Below, piece by piece: positions 1 through 5,719 of a DNA stretch of 9,142 bases. The notes beneath the pieces were generated by a model. The model had not been told where the DNA came from, searched no databases, and was given only the letters and a program-made list of their open reading frames with translations. The translations under genes were made by a program, and so were the position numbers. The number at the start of each line of letters is the position of its first letter. Positions within the stretch are counted from its first letter, which is position 1. Source of the DNA: an uncultured Eubacteriales bacterium (GTDB taxonomy: Bacteria; Bacillota; Clostridia; Oscillospirales; CAG-272); NCBI GenBank assembly GCA_958414825.1, contig CATYXQ010000065.1:1-9142 (forward strand), in the 5' to 3' direction.

Positions 1-104
1 CTTGAATCCGAAAGATAAAATACGCCTGAATCAAGGACTTTACTCTATCAGCATCGCGTCAACGATGTTTACAGGAAATAAGAAAATTACCAATAGGAAA
101 TCTT
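1..104. other. Left-edge region, no confirmed gene
   Basis: This stretch lies downstream of queA. A plus-strand frame is open from base 2 to a TAA at 113-115, about 37 codons, and would run convergently into the last bases of queA. It could be the tail of a gene that begins outside the window, but I recognise no family and it is too short to judge. A 7-bp direct repeat AGGAAAT occurs at about 72-78 and 94-100. I see no convincing hairpin terminator for queA here. Confidence 0.25.
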
Positions 105-1166
105 TTATACAATAAACATCGCATCGCCGAAACTAAAAAAGCGATACTGTTCTTCCACGGCGCAGCGGTATGCATCCAGAATTTTTTCCCGATTGTAAAA
201 TGCGCTCACCAGCATCAAAAGCGTGCTTTCCGGAAGATGGAAATTGGTAATCAACGCATCCACCGCTTTAAAACGATACCCTGGATAGATAAAAATTCCG
301 GTGTCCCCCGCCATTTCATGCAGGATTCCGGCATCGTCTGAGGCGCTCTCCAGTACGCGGCAGGAGGTTGTCCCCACGGAAATCACCCGGCCGCCGGCAG
401 CGCGTCGGCGATTGATTTCGTCGGCGCTCTCCCGACTGATCGAAAAATATTCGGTATGCATCACATGATCGCGGATTTGGCTTTCTTTAACCGGGCGAAA
501 CGTGCCGAGTCCTACATGCAGCAAAACCGGCATAACCGCCGTCCCCTGCGCGCGAAGTCTACTCAGCAGTTCCTCCGTAAAATGCAAGCCCGCTGTCGGC
601 GCGGCCGCACTGCCCGCGTCACGCGCATATACCGTCTGATACCGACTGCTGTCGCTCAGCTTTTCCGTGATATACGGCGGAAGCGGCATACTTCCGATCT
701 CCTCGAGAATACGGTAGACGTCAGCCCCGCCGGCGCTCGTCCGAATCAGTCGGTTGCCCTCCTCAACGATTTCCGTAATCTCTCCGAAGAGCCTTCCCTC
801 TCCAAAAACGAAACGCGCGCCGATTTTTGCTTTCTTTCCCGGACGAACCAGCGTTTCCCAAACCGTATCGCCCCGACGGCGGAGCAGTAAAAATTCCACT
901 ACACGTTCCGGCCGCGACACATCGGTTCCGTAAATACGTGCGGGAATCACCTTTGAATTATTGACCACCAGCACATCCTCCGGGCGGATATACTCGGAAA
1001 TATCGTAAAAATGTCTATGCGCCACAGTTCCGTCCGCTCGGTCGATCACCATCAGCCGGGACGCATCCCGCCGCTCTGCGGGCGTCTGCGCAATCAGCCT
1101 TTCGGGAAGTTCGTAAAAGAAATCTTCTTTTCTAAGATCGGTTTTTATTCTCTCGTTTTTTATCAT
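105..1166 (-). CDS. queA: S-adenosylmethionine:tRNA ribosyltransferase-isomerase (QueA)
   Basis: QueA transfers and isomerises the ribosyl part of S-adenosylmethionine onto 7-aminomethyl-7-deazaguanine at the tRNA wobble position. The product is epoxyqueuosine, the penultimate step of queuosine synthesis, made in the cytosol. The 353 residues match the usual family length of about 340-350. Family signatures visible are YELPERLIAQTP (18-29), RDASRLMV (33-40), VVNNSKVIPARIYG (67-80), APTAGLHFTEELL (189-201), HVGLGTFRPV (217-226) and TNFHLPESTLLMLVSAF (307-323). The start is the first ATG after the divergent promoter; its ribosome binding site is weak (only AGCGGC-like purines upstream). The extra residues before the conserved YELP are longer than in many homologues, but no better in-frame start is seen. 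It is divergent from dapA and appears monocistronic in this window. No other queuosine genes are present. Confidence 0.97.
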   Translation of the reverse strand: MIKNERIKTDLRKEDFFYELPERLIAQTPAERRDASRLMVIDRADGTVAHRHFYDISEYIRPEDVLVVNNSKVIPARIYGTDVSRPERVVEFLLLRRRGDTVWETLVRPGKKAKIGARFVFGEGRLFGEITEIVEEGNRLIRTSAGGADVYRILEEIGSMPLPPYITEKLSDSSRYQTVYARDAGSAAAPTAGLHFTEELLSRLRAQGTAVMPVLLHVGLGTFRPVKESQIRDHVMHTEYFSISRESADEINRRRAAGGRVISVGTTSCRVLESASDDAGILHEMAGDTGIFIYPGYRFKAVDALITNFHLPESTLLMLVSAFYNREKILDAYRCAVEEQYRFFSFGDAMFIV

Positions 1167-1187
1167 ATTAATGCCGCTTTCGGAAAA

Positions 1188-1216
1188 TTTTCATATTGTA
1201 TTAGTAGTACTATTAT
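1188..1216 (+). promoter_or_regulatory. Candidate dapA promoter, plus strand
   Basis: TATTAT at 1211-1216 is a good -10 and has TTTTCA at 1188-1193 placed 17 nt upstream, a weak -35 matching four of six positions. A start near 1223 would leave a leader of about 30 nt, too short for a lysine riboswitch. This -10 overlaps the oppositely oriented queA -10 almost base for base. Confidence 0.35.
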
Positions 1217-1240
1217 AGTACCAAAAAAGCGAAAAAGCAA
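1212..1240 (-). promoter_or_regulatory. queA promoter, minus strand
   Basis: Read on the minus strand there is an exact TATAAT (plus 1212-1217). It is preceded after exactly 17 nt by TTGCTT (plus 1235-1240), which matches the -35 consensus at its first three bases. Transcription would start near 1205, giving a leader of about 40 nt before the queA ATG. The -10 lies inside the palindrome GTACTATTATAGTAC (1208-1222 approximately), so it may be shared with regulation of dapA. Confidence 0.6.
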
Positions 1241-1254
1241 GTTCAGAGGAGAAT

Positions 1255-2169
1255 ATGTGTACATACAATTCCGATCATTCCGACACAACGAAACAATATT
1301 TGTTTTCCGGTACGGCAACCGCCCTTGCAACCCCCTTTTCCGGCGGTGAACCGGCGCTCGACAAATTTCGCTCGCTGGTTCGCTGGCAAGCCGATATGGG
1401 CGTTGACGCGCTTTGTATTGCAGGCACAACCGGAGAGGCCGCTACACTCAGCCAAAGCGAGCGGCGATGCCTGATTGCAACAGCCAAAGACGAAATCGGC
1501 GATGCGCTGCCGCTGATTGCGGGATGCGGAAGCGCCGATACAAAGACCGCCTGCGCGCTGTGCCGCGATGCAGCGGCAAGCGGCGCAGACGCACTGCTCA
1601 TTATTACGCCTTACTGCAATAAGGGAACCGCCGCCGGAATTTTAGAACATTACAAACAGGTTGCGGACGCCGCCGCCGGAAAACCGATTATTTTATATAA
1701 CGTTCCTTCCCGCACCGGCGTGGATCTGACGCTTGAACAATATAAAGCGCTGGCCGCGATTCCCGGCGTCTGCGCAGTTAAGGAAGCTTCGCCGAATTTC
1801 ACCCGCATTACACGGCTGTGCGCCGAAACCAAGCTTTGCGTATACAGCGGCAACGATGATATGACGCTGCCCATTCTTTCCCTCGGCGGCCGCGGCGTAA
1901 TTTCCGTACTCTCCAACATTGCGCCTGCGGCAGTCGCAGCGATGACGCGCGCGGCACTTGAAAACGATACTGCATGTGCCATTCATCTTGCGTATAAATA
2001 CGCGCGCCTGGTTCAGCTTTTATTTGCCGAAACCAATCCGGCGCCTTTAAAATACGCCATGTCCCTGCTGGATTTGTGCAATGAGGAAATGCGCTTACCG
2101 CTTGCCAGAATCGAAGAAAACTTAAAAGAACAGATCAAAGCCGAGATGATTTTACTGGATATGATCTGA
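1255..2169 (+). CDS. dapA: 4-hydroxy-tetrahydrodipicolinate synthase (DapA)
   Basis: DapA condenses pyruvate with aspartate semialdehyde, the first committed step to diaminopimelate and lysine. The 304 residues form a Class I aldolase barrel. The Schiff-base lysine is Lys176 in VKEAS, the catalytic Tyr is Tyr148 in YNVPSRTG (148-155) and the catalytic Thr is in GTTGE (57-61). The residue aligned to the third triad member, E. coli Tyr107, is Cys121 (TPYCN rather than TPYYN). Positions aligned to the E. coli lysine feedback site also differ: His53, His56, Asn80 and Glu84 become Gln67, Arg70, Ala94 and Thr98. I infer weak or no lysine inhibition, as in many Gram-positive enzymes. The ATG follows AGAGGAG (1245-1251) at only 3 nt. 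A TTG at 1300, nearer the usual family start, lacks a ribosome binding site. It appears monocistronic. Confidence 0.95.
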   Translation: MCTYNSDHSDTTKQYLFSGTATALATPFSGGEPALDKFRSLVRWQADMGVDALCIAGTTGEAATLSQSERRCLIATAKDEIGDALPLIAGCGSADTKTACALCRDAAASGADALLIITPYCNKGTAAGILEHYKQVADAAAGKPIILYNVPSRTGVDLTLEQYKALAAIPGVCAVKEASPNFTRITRLCAETKLCVYSGNDDMTLPILSLGGRGVISVLSNIAPAAVAAMTRAALENDTACAIHLAYKYARLVQLLFAETNPAPLKYAMSLLDLCNEEMRLPLARIEENLKEQIKAEMILLDMI

Positions 2170-2193
2170 GCAAAATTTCAACAAAATATGTCC

Positions 2194-2231
2194 TGCCGAA
2201 GTCTCTTTTTTGTAGACTTCGGCATTTTTTT
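2194..2231 (+). terminator. Intrinsic terminator after dapA
   Basis: An 11-bp perfect stem (TGCCGAAGTCT at 2194-2204 with AGACTTCGGCA at 2214-2224) has a 9-nt loop and is followed by seven T residues (2225-2231). It lies 25 nt after the dapA stop and separates dapA from the GMP synthetase unit. Confidence 0.93.
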
Positions 2232-2261
2232 CTCCGTCCCCTGTCATTTTCTGTTTTTTCG

Positions 2262-2290
2262 TTGACACCGGGAACGCTTTTATATATAAT
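2262..2290 (+). promoter_or_regulatory. Perfect-consensus sigma-A promoter of the GMP synthetase operon
   Basis: TTGACA (2262-2267) and TATAAT (2285-2290) are both exact consensus hexamers with an ideal 17-nt spacer. The start of transcription should lie near 2297, leaving about 32 nt before the ATG at 2329. That is too short for a guanine riboswitch, and I see no paired PurBox-like elements near it. Expression is probably strong and mostly constitutive, unless control lies upstream. Confidence 0.9.
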
Positions 2291-2328
2291 AAAACTGTAT
2301 CTTTTACTTTGTGAAAGGTGAAGGCGTC

Positions 2329-4194
2329 ATGGAAAAATTGGCAATTCTGGACTGCGGCGGACAGTACACAAAAGTCATTGACCGCAAGGTTCGCGAACTC
2401 GGCGTCTGCTCGGATATTTTTCCGATAGGCATTGCCGCCGAAAAGCTCCGCACATACAATGCCATCATTTTGAGCGGCGGTCCCGCGAGCGTTTGGGCAT
2501 ACAGCGCGCCCCGATATGATAAAGCCATTTTTTCTCTGAATATCCCCATACTGGGCATTTGCTACGGTATGCAGCTTATCAACGAACACTTCGGCGGCGA
2601 AGTCCTGCCCGAAGTCAAAACTGAATACGGCCCGGTTGAGATTGATATTCTGGCTCCCTGCCCCCTAACGGACGGTCTGGCGCCAAAACAAACGGTGCTG
2701 ATGAGTCACGGGGACGCAGTAAAGCGCTTGGCAGACGGATTCGAGGCCTTTGCCGCAACCGGAAACGTAGTCGCAGGCATCTATAACGCCGAAAAGCGTA
2801 TTGTCGGCGTACAATTCCATCCCGAAGTCGATCTTTCAGAGCACGGAACCGAAATGCTGAAAAATTTCCTGCGGCGCATCTGTCGTTTGAAAGAGACTTA
2901 CGCGCTGGAAGACCGGATTGAAACGTCCATCCGCATGATACAAGAGAGAGTCGGAAACCATAAAATCATTGTATTGGTTTCGGGCGGCGTTGACAGCGCC
3001 GTTACAGCCGCGCTCCTTTTGCGCGCACTGCCGCCCGAAAATATCTATGCCATCCATATCGACCACGGTATGATGCGAAAAAATGAAAGCGACCGCATTT
3101 GTGAAAATCTGAAGAAGCTGGGGCTCGTTCACATGAAGCGCGTCAATGCCGAAAACGAATTTTTCAACGGCACGGTAGACGACGGCAACGGCAAAATTAT
3201 TGGCCCGCTTTCTATGACCTCTGATCCGGAGAAAAAACGTGCGATTATCGGTTCCATGTTTATAAAAGTAACCGCAAAAGCTGCGAAAGAATTGGGAATT
3301 GATTTTGAACACACCTTTCTTGCGCAAGGCACGCTTCGCCCGGATCTGATCGAAAGCGGCAATCCGGATGTAAGCGGTTATGCAAATAAAATCAAAACGC
3401 ATCACAATGATGTGGATATGATTCGCTGCGCCCGCAAGCGCGGCATGATTGTAGAAACCAACTGGGACTGGCACAAGGATGAAGTGCGTCAGGTCGCCCG
3501 TATGCTTGGTCTGGGAGAGGAAATCGCATCACGGCAGCCGTTTCCAGGGCCGGGGCTTGGCGTTCGTTTGCTTTGCAATGATTCTGCAATTGTTGTTACG
3601 ACCGAGCAGCGTGACAGCTTAACCGCATTGATTCAACAAATCGGCAAAGGGATTTATACCGCCAAAATCGCACCGATCCGCAGCGTAGGCGTACAGGGAG
3701 ATAACCGTTCTTATAAAAGTTTTGCTCTGCTTTGCGGCGGCGGAATACACAGCAATTTTGAGGAAGCTTTTGAAATTGCAAAATCAATTCCCAATAACCT
3801 GCCTTTCATCAACCGAGTCGCCTATCGTATCGATTCCGACGCGCCGTGTACGACACTACACAGCGGTCCGATGCATGTCTGTCACGAGACGGTCGATCTG
3901 CTACGCGAAGCGGATGCGATTGTAACCCATGAACTGATGAATCCGAAAATCGCCCAATGCTTTGCCGTACTGATCCCGATTTCCTCAAATCTTACTCAAA
4001 AATATTCTGTCGTAATCCGTATCGTCGTAACCAATGACTATATGACGGCACAGTCCGCTCAGCCGGGCAGACATTTTACGCTTAAAGCGTTAGAAGCTGC
4101 AGCAAAAACTATAAAACGTCAGTTCGGCGACCGGATTGACATGGTGCTATACGATATTACCGGCAAACCGCCGGCAACCATCGAGTGGGAATAA
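2329..4194 (+). CDS. guaA: GMP synthase, long form, glutamine-hydrolysing
   Basis: The enzyme converts XMP, ATP and glutamine to GMP. An N-terminal class I glutamine amidotransferase domain (about 1-190) carries Cys78 (GICYG), His164 and Glu166 (QFHPE). The ATP-pyrophosphatase domain follows with P-loop SGGVDS (218-223), and the protein ends in the family signature TIEWE (617-621). At 621 residues it is longer than the usual bacterial 510-525. From PFPGPGLGVR to the end it has 218 residues, against 124 in the neighbouring paralogue. Features such as LAQGTLRPDLIES (331-343), KTHHND (356-361), SVGVQGDNRSY (452-462) and VVIRIVVTNDYMT (561-573) recall the long eukaryotic-type GMP synthetase as I remember the human protein. 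The ATG at 2329 is preferred over an in-frame GTG at 2311, because GAAAGGTGAAGG lies between them as ribosome binding site. It is first in a two-gene operon. Confidence 0.93.
   Translation: MEKLAILDCGGQYTKVIDRKVRELGVCSDIFPIGIAAEKLRTYNAIILSGGPASVWAYSAPRYDKAIFSLNIPILGICYGMQLINEHFGGEVLPEVKTEYGPVEIDILAPCPLTDGLAPKQTVLMSHGDAVKRLADGFEAFAATGNVVAGIYNAEKRIVGVQFHPEVDLSEHGTEMLKNFLRRICRLKETYALEDRIETSIRMIQERVGNHKIIVLVSGGVDSAVTAALLLRALPPENIYAIHIDHGMMRKNESDRICENLKKLGLVHMKRVNAENEFFNGTVDDGNGKIIGPLSMTSDPEKKRAIIGSMFIKVTAKAAKELGIDFEHTFLAQGTLRPDLIESGNPDVSGYANKIKTHHNDVDMIRCARKRGMIVETNWDWHKDEVRQVARMLGLGEEIASRQPFPGPGLGVRLLCNDSAIVVTTEQRDSLTALIQQIGKGIYTAKIAPIRSVGVQGDNRSYKSFALLCGGGIHSNFEEAFEIAKSIPNNLPFINRVAYRIDSDAPCTTLHSGPMHVCHETVDLLREADAIVTHELMNPKIAQCFAVLIPISSNLTQKYSVVIRIVVTNDYMTAQSAQPGRHFTLKALEAAAKTIKRQFGDRIDMVLYDITGKPPATIEWE
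4177..4194 (+). repeat. 18-bp repeat shared by the two guaA gene ends, copy 1
   Basis: ACCATCGAGTGGGAATAA encodes the terminal TIEWE plus stop and recurs exactly at 5187-5204, at the end of the second GMP synthetase gene. It reflects the conserved XMP-binding C-terminus. Beyond this stretch the two genes diverge strongly, so it does not indicate a recent duplication. Confidence 0.8.
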
Positions 4195-4223
4195 ATCTAT
4201 TGCATTTTGCAGGAGAAATTTAT

Positions 4224-5204
4224 ATGGAAAACAACAAACGTCCCGAAACAATGGAGCGCATTCAAACACAGGCACAGGCAGACGCATTTATTGCAGAGCA
4301 GGTGCAAAACATTCGCAGTCAGGTGGGAACCAAAAAGGTTCTGCTTGCCCTTTCCGGCGGAGTAGATTCGTCAGTCGTAGCCGCGCTTTTAATAAAAGCG
4401 ATCGGAAAGCAACTGGTTTGTGTTCATGTCAATCACGGGCTACTCAGGAAAGGCGAGCCGGAACAGGTTGTCGATGTATTCCGCAATCAGATGGACGCAA
4501 ATCTCATTTATGTGGATGCCGTTGACCGCTTTCTTGATAAACTGGCAGGCGTTGCAGAACCGGAAAAGAAACGAAAAATCATCGGTGCGGAGTTCATTCG
4601 GGTATTTGAGGAAGAGGCTCGAAAACAAGAAGGGATTCAGTTTTTGGCGCAAGGCACCATTTATCCCGATATTCTTGAAAGCGACGGCGTCAAGGCACAT
4701 CATAACGTAGGCGGCCTGCCGGAAGATCTTCGGTTTGAGCTTGTGGAGCCTCTCCGCCTGCTGTATAAAGATGAAGTTCGTATCGTAGGCAAAGCGCTAG
4801 GGCTGCCCGACGAAATGGTATACCGTCAGCCATTCCCCGGCCCGGGACTGGGCGTGCGCTGTCTGGGCGCTATTACAAGAGAGCGTCTTGAAGCGGTACG
4901 TGAATCGGATGCAATTTTACGTGAGGAATTTGCCAAAAACGGCTTGGAGGGAAAAGTATGGCAATATTTTACCGCCATACCCGATTTTAAATCTGTCGGC
5001 GTCAAAAATGGCAAGCGCACTTACGCTTACCCCGTCATTATCCGCGCCGTCAATACCAAGGATGCCATGACGGTTACAATCGAAGAGGTTCCGTTTAAAC
5101 TTCTCTCCCATATCACCGACCGCATCACCCGTGAAGTGGAGGGCGTCAATCGTGTACTCTATGATCTGACGCCGAAACCCTGTGGCACCATCGAGTGGGA
5201 ATAA
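4224..5204 (+). CDS. guaA: Stand-alone GMP synthase ATP-pyrophosphatase subunit (no glutaminase domain)
   Basis: This 326-residue protein carries the synthetase half of GMP synthase: it should adenylate XMP and aminate it with ammonia. Visible are P-loop SGGVDS (44-49), EKKRKIIGAEF (114-124), LAQGTIYPDILES (141-153), the lid motif HHNVGGLP (159-166), PFPGPGLGVR (203-212) and terminal TIEWE. No glutamine amidotransferase domain precedes it; only about 35 residues lie before the nucleotide-binding core. The layout resembles the archaeal two-subunit enzyme (GuaAb). In the dimerisation domain the usual VGVxGD reads VGVKNG (256-261). The ATG at 4224 has AGGAG at 4211-4215, and an in-frame GTG at 4185 overlaps the upstream gene and is unlikely. 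It follows the long-form gene by 29 nt with no terminator, so they are probably co-transcribed. It could take ammonia from solution, or from the partner's glutaminase domain. Confidence 0.9.
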   Translation: MENNKRPETMERIQTQAQADAFIAEQVQNIRSQVGTKKVLLALSGGVDSSVVAALLIKAIGKQLVCVHVNHGLLRKGEPEQVVDVFRNQMDANLIYVDAVDRFLDKLAGVAEPEKKRKIIGAEFIRVFEEEARKQEGIQFLAQGTIYPDILESDGVKAHHNVGGLPEDLRFELVEPLRLLYKDEVRIVGKALGLPDEMVYRQPFPGPGLGVRCLGAITRERLEAVRESDAILREEFAKNGLEGKVWQYFTAIPDFKSVGVKNGKRTYAYPVIIRAVNTKDAMTVTIEEVPFKLLSHITDRITREVEGVNRVLYDLTPKPCGTIEWE

Positions 5205-5220
5205 GTTTATCACAAGTATA

Positions 5221-5257
5221 AAAGGCATTGCGATTTGTTTTGCAATGTCTTTTGTAT
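5221..5257 (+). terminator. Intrinsic terminator after the GMP synthetase operon
   Basis: AAAGGCATTGC (5221-5231) pairs with GCAATGTCTTT (5242-5252) through 11 bp including one G-U pair, with a 10-nt loop and a T-rich tail (TTGTATT). It lies 16 nt after the stop. Read on the minus strand the hairpin has an A-C mismatch and a short T tract, so it might also weakly terminate a leftward transcript. Confidence 0.8.
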
Positions 5258-5385
5258 TAATACTGAATTTTTTTAGAAAAAAACAAACAATATCTGAAAC
5301 CAGACTGCCCGTTTTTTAAGTCCCTGATTCCGGAATAAAAAAACGATTTGTATATAATTTCTGCGCCGCTCAATTGGTATTCCAT
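5257..5385 (-). CDS. Possible small protein, 42 aa
   Basis: I do not recognise this ORF. It begins MEYQLSGAEI and ends FFSKKIQY, is rich in aromatic and basic residues, and shows no clear signal peptide or membrane segment. Support comes from the purine-rich ribosome binding site GGGAGGGAGAG just upstream on the minus strand (plus 5390-5400, 6 nt from GGGAG to the ATG) and from its stop abutting a hairpin at 5221-5252. Against it, no convincing minus-strand promoter is visible, it is short, and the region is A/T-rich. The same frame extends upstream to an ATG at 5460, but the internal start has the better ribosome binding site. Confidence 0.3.
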   Translation of the reverse strand: MEYQLSGAEIIYKSFFYSGIRDLKNGQSGFRYCLFFSKKIQY

Positions 5386-5479
5386 ATTTCTCTCCCTCCC
5401 ACAAAGCCAAAGGGACAAAACACGTCTGCACTGCCAAATACGTTTCTCTTTTTCCGGCAAAATTCAGCGAATTCGCACC

Positions 5480-5508
5480 TTGACAAAAAGCGACGCTGGG
5501 TGTATAGT
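5480..5508 (+). promoter_or_regulatory. Promoter of the ZTP riboswitch-pflBA transcript
   Basis: An exact TTGACA (5480-5485) and TATAGT (5503-5508, five of six consensus) are separated by 17 nt. The predicted start near 5515 places the whole riboswitch in the 5' leader, with about 200 nt between start site and pflB. Confidence 0.88.
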
Positions 5509-5529
5509 ATTTTCATAAAGTAAAAAGGT

Positions 5530-5600
5530 CTTCCAGACTGACGGACAAGTGGATTACCACAGGGGATGGAAGCGCCAGCATATTGCCGACCGTCTGGGCA
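5530..5600 (+). ncRNA. ZTP (pfl-type) riboswitch aptamer
   Basis: The leader carries the conserved elements of the pfl/ZTP riboswitch in order. P1 is CTTCCA (5530-5535) with TGGAAG (5567-5572). The conserved GACTGACGGA is at 5536-5545. The P2 hairpin GTGG-ATTA-CCAC is at 5549-5560, followed by GGGGA. After a linker comes GCCGACCGTCTGGGC (5585-5599). The pseudoknot GACGG (5540-5544) with CCGTC (5590-5594) is fully complementary. This class binds ZMP/ZTP (AICAR nucleotides), a signal of 10-formyl-tetrahydrofolate shortage. Its location before pyruvate formate-lyase genes is the context that gave the motif its original name. I expect ligand to turn the operon on. Confidence 0.93.
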
Positions 5601-5632
5601 GCATCGTATTACCGATGCTGCATTTTTGTTTC
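5598..5632 (+). terminator. Riboswitch expression-platform terminator
   Basis: GCAGCATCG (5598-5606) pairs perfectly with CGATGCTGC (5613-5621) around a 6-nt loop, followed by ATTTTTGTTT. The 5' arm begins with the last bases of the aptamer GGGC element, so ligand-stabilised folding of the 3' aptamer helix would compete with the terminator. This predicts transcriptional antitermination: termination without ZTP, read-through with it. Confidence 0.9.
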
Positions 5633-5653
5633 AAAGAAGCAGCAAAGGAAACG

Positions 5654-5719
5654 ATGATCCACAAATCATCTGCAAAAAACGTGTTTTACAGAATTTCAGA
5701 AAGGAATGGCAGAATATGA
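5654..5719 (+). CDS. Possible 21-aa leader peptide overlapping pflB start
   Basis: A 21-codon ORF begins MIHKSSAKNV at an ATG preceded by AAAGGA (5644-5649, 4 nt spacing). Its TGA (5717-5719) overlaps the pflB ATG (5716-5718) as ATGA, the classic geometry for translational coupling. It lies wholly downstream of the riboswitch terminator, so it would be made only from read-through transcripts. Function is unknown. Chance is possible because it is short, and pflB also has its own purine-rich site at 5700-5705. Confidence 0.35.
   Translation: MIHKSSAKNVFYRISERNGRI

Larger units (their letters stand above)
5205..5479. other. Gene-poor spacer between guaA unit and pfl promoter
   Basis: Apart from the terminator at 5221-5257 and the possible small minus-strand ORF at 5257-5385, I see no gene here. 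A 10-bp perfect palindrome GCGAATTCGC (5467-5476) lies 3 nt before the -35 of the pfl promoter and could be a protein-binding site. A T6/A7 inverted repeat (5310-5317 with 5338-5345) is weak. Confidence 0.5.

Noticed and set aside
456..890. 144-codon plus-strand open frame inside queA
   Set aside because: It is antisense to a clear family member and has no ribosome binding site or recognisable domain.
2311..2328. GTG start adding 6 residues to the first GMP synthase
   Set aside because: The ribosome binding site GAAAGGTGAAGG lies downstream of it and points to ATG 2329; homologous sequence also begins there.
4185..4223. GTG start adding 13 residues to the second GMP synthetase
   Set aside because: It overlaps the upstream gene's last codons and lacks a suitable ribosome binding site, while ATG 4224 has AGGAG 8 nt upstream.
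4177..5204. Recent tandem duplication of guaA, suggested by the 18-bp identity at both gene ends
   Set aside because: The identity is confined to the conserved TIEWE-stop codons; the proteins differ widely in length and sequence elsewhere.
5310..5345. CGTTTTTT / AAAAAACG inverted repeat as a terminator
   Set aside because: The stem is nearly all A-T with a long loop and no T tract after it on the plus strand; it is more likely simple A/T-rich sequence.
5566..5715. N-terminal extension of pflB by 50 codons from ATG 5566
   Set aside because: This start lies inside the riboswitch P1 strand and the frame runs through the terminator; the extra residues do not resemble the family, and ATG 5716 gives the normal 743-residue enzyme.
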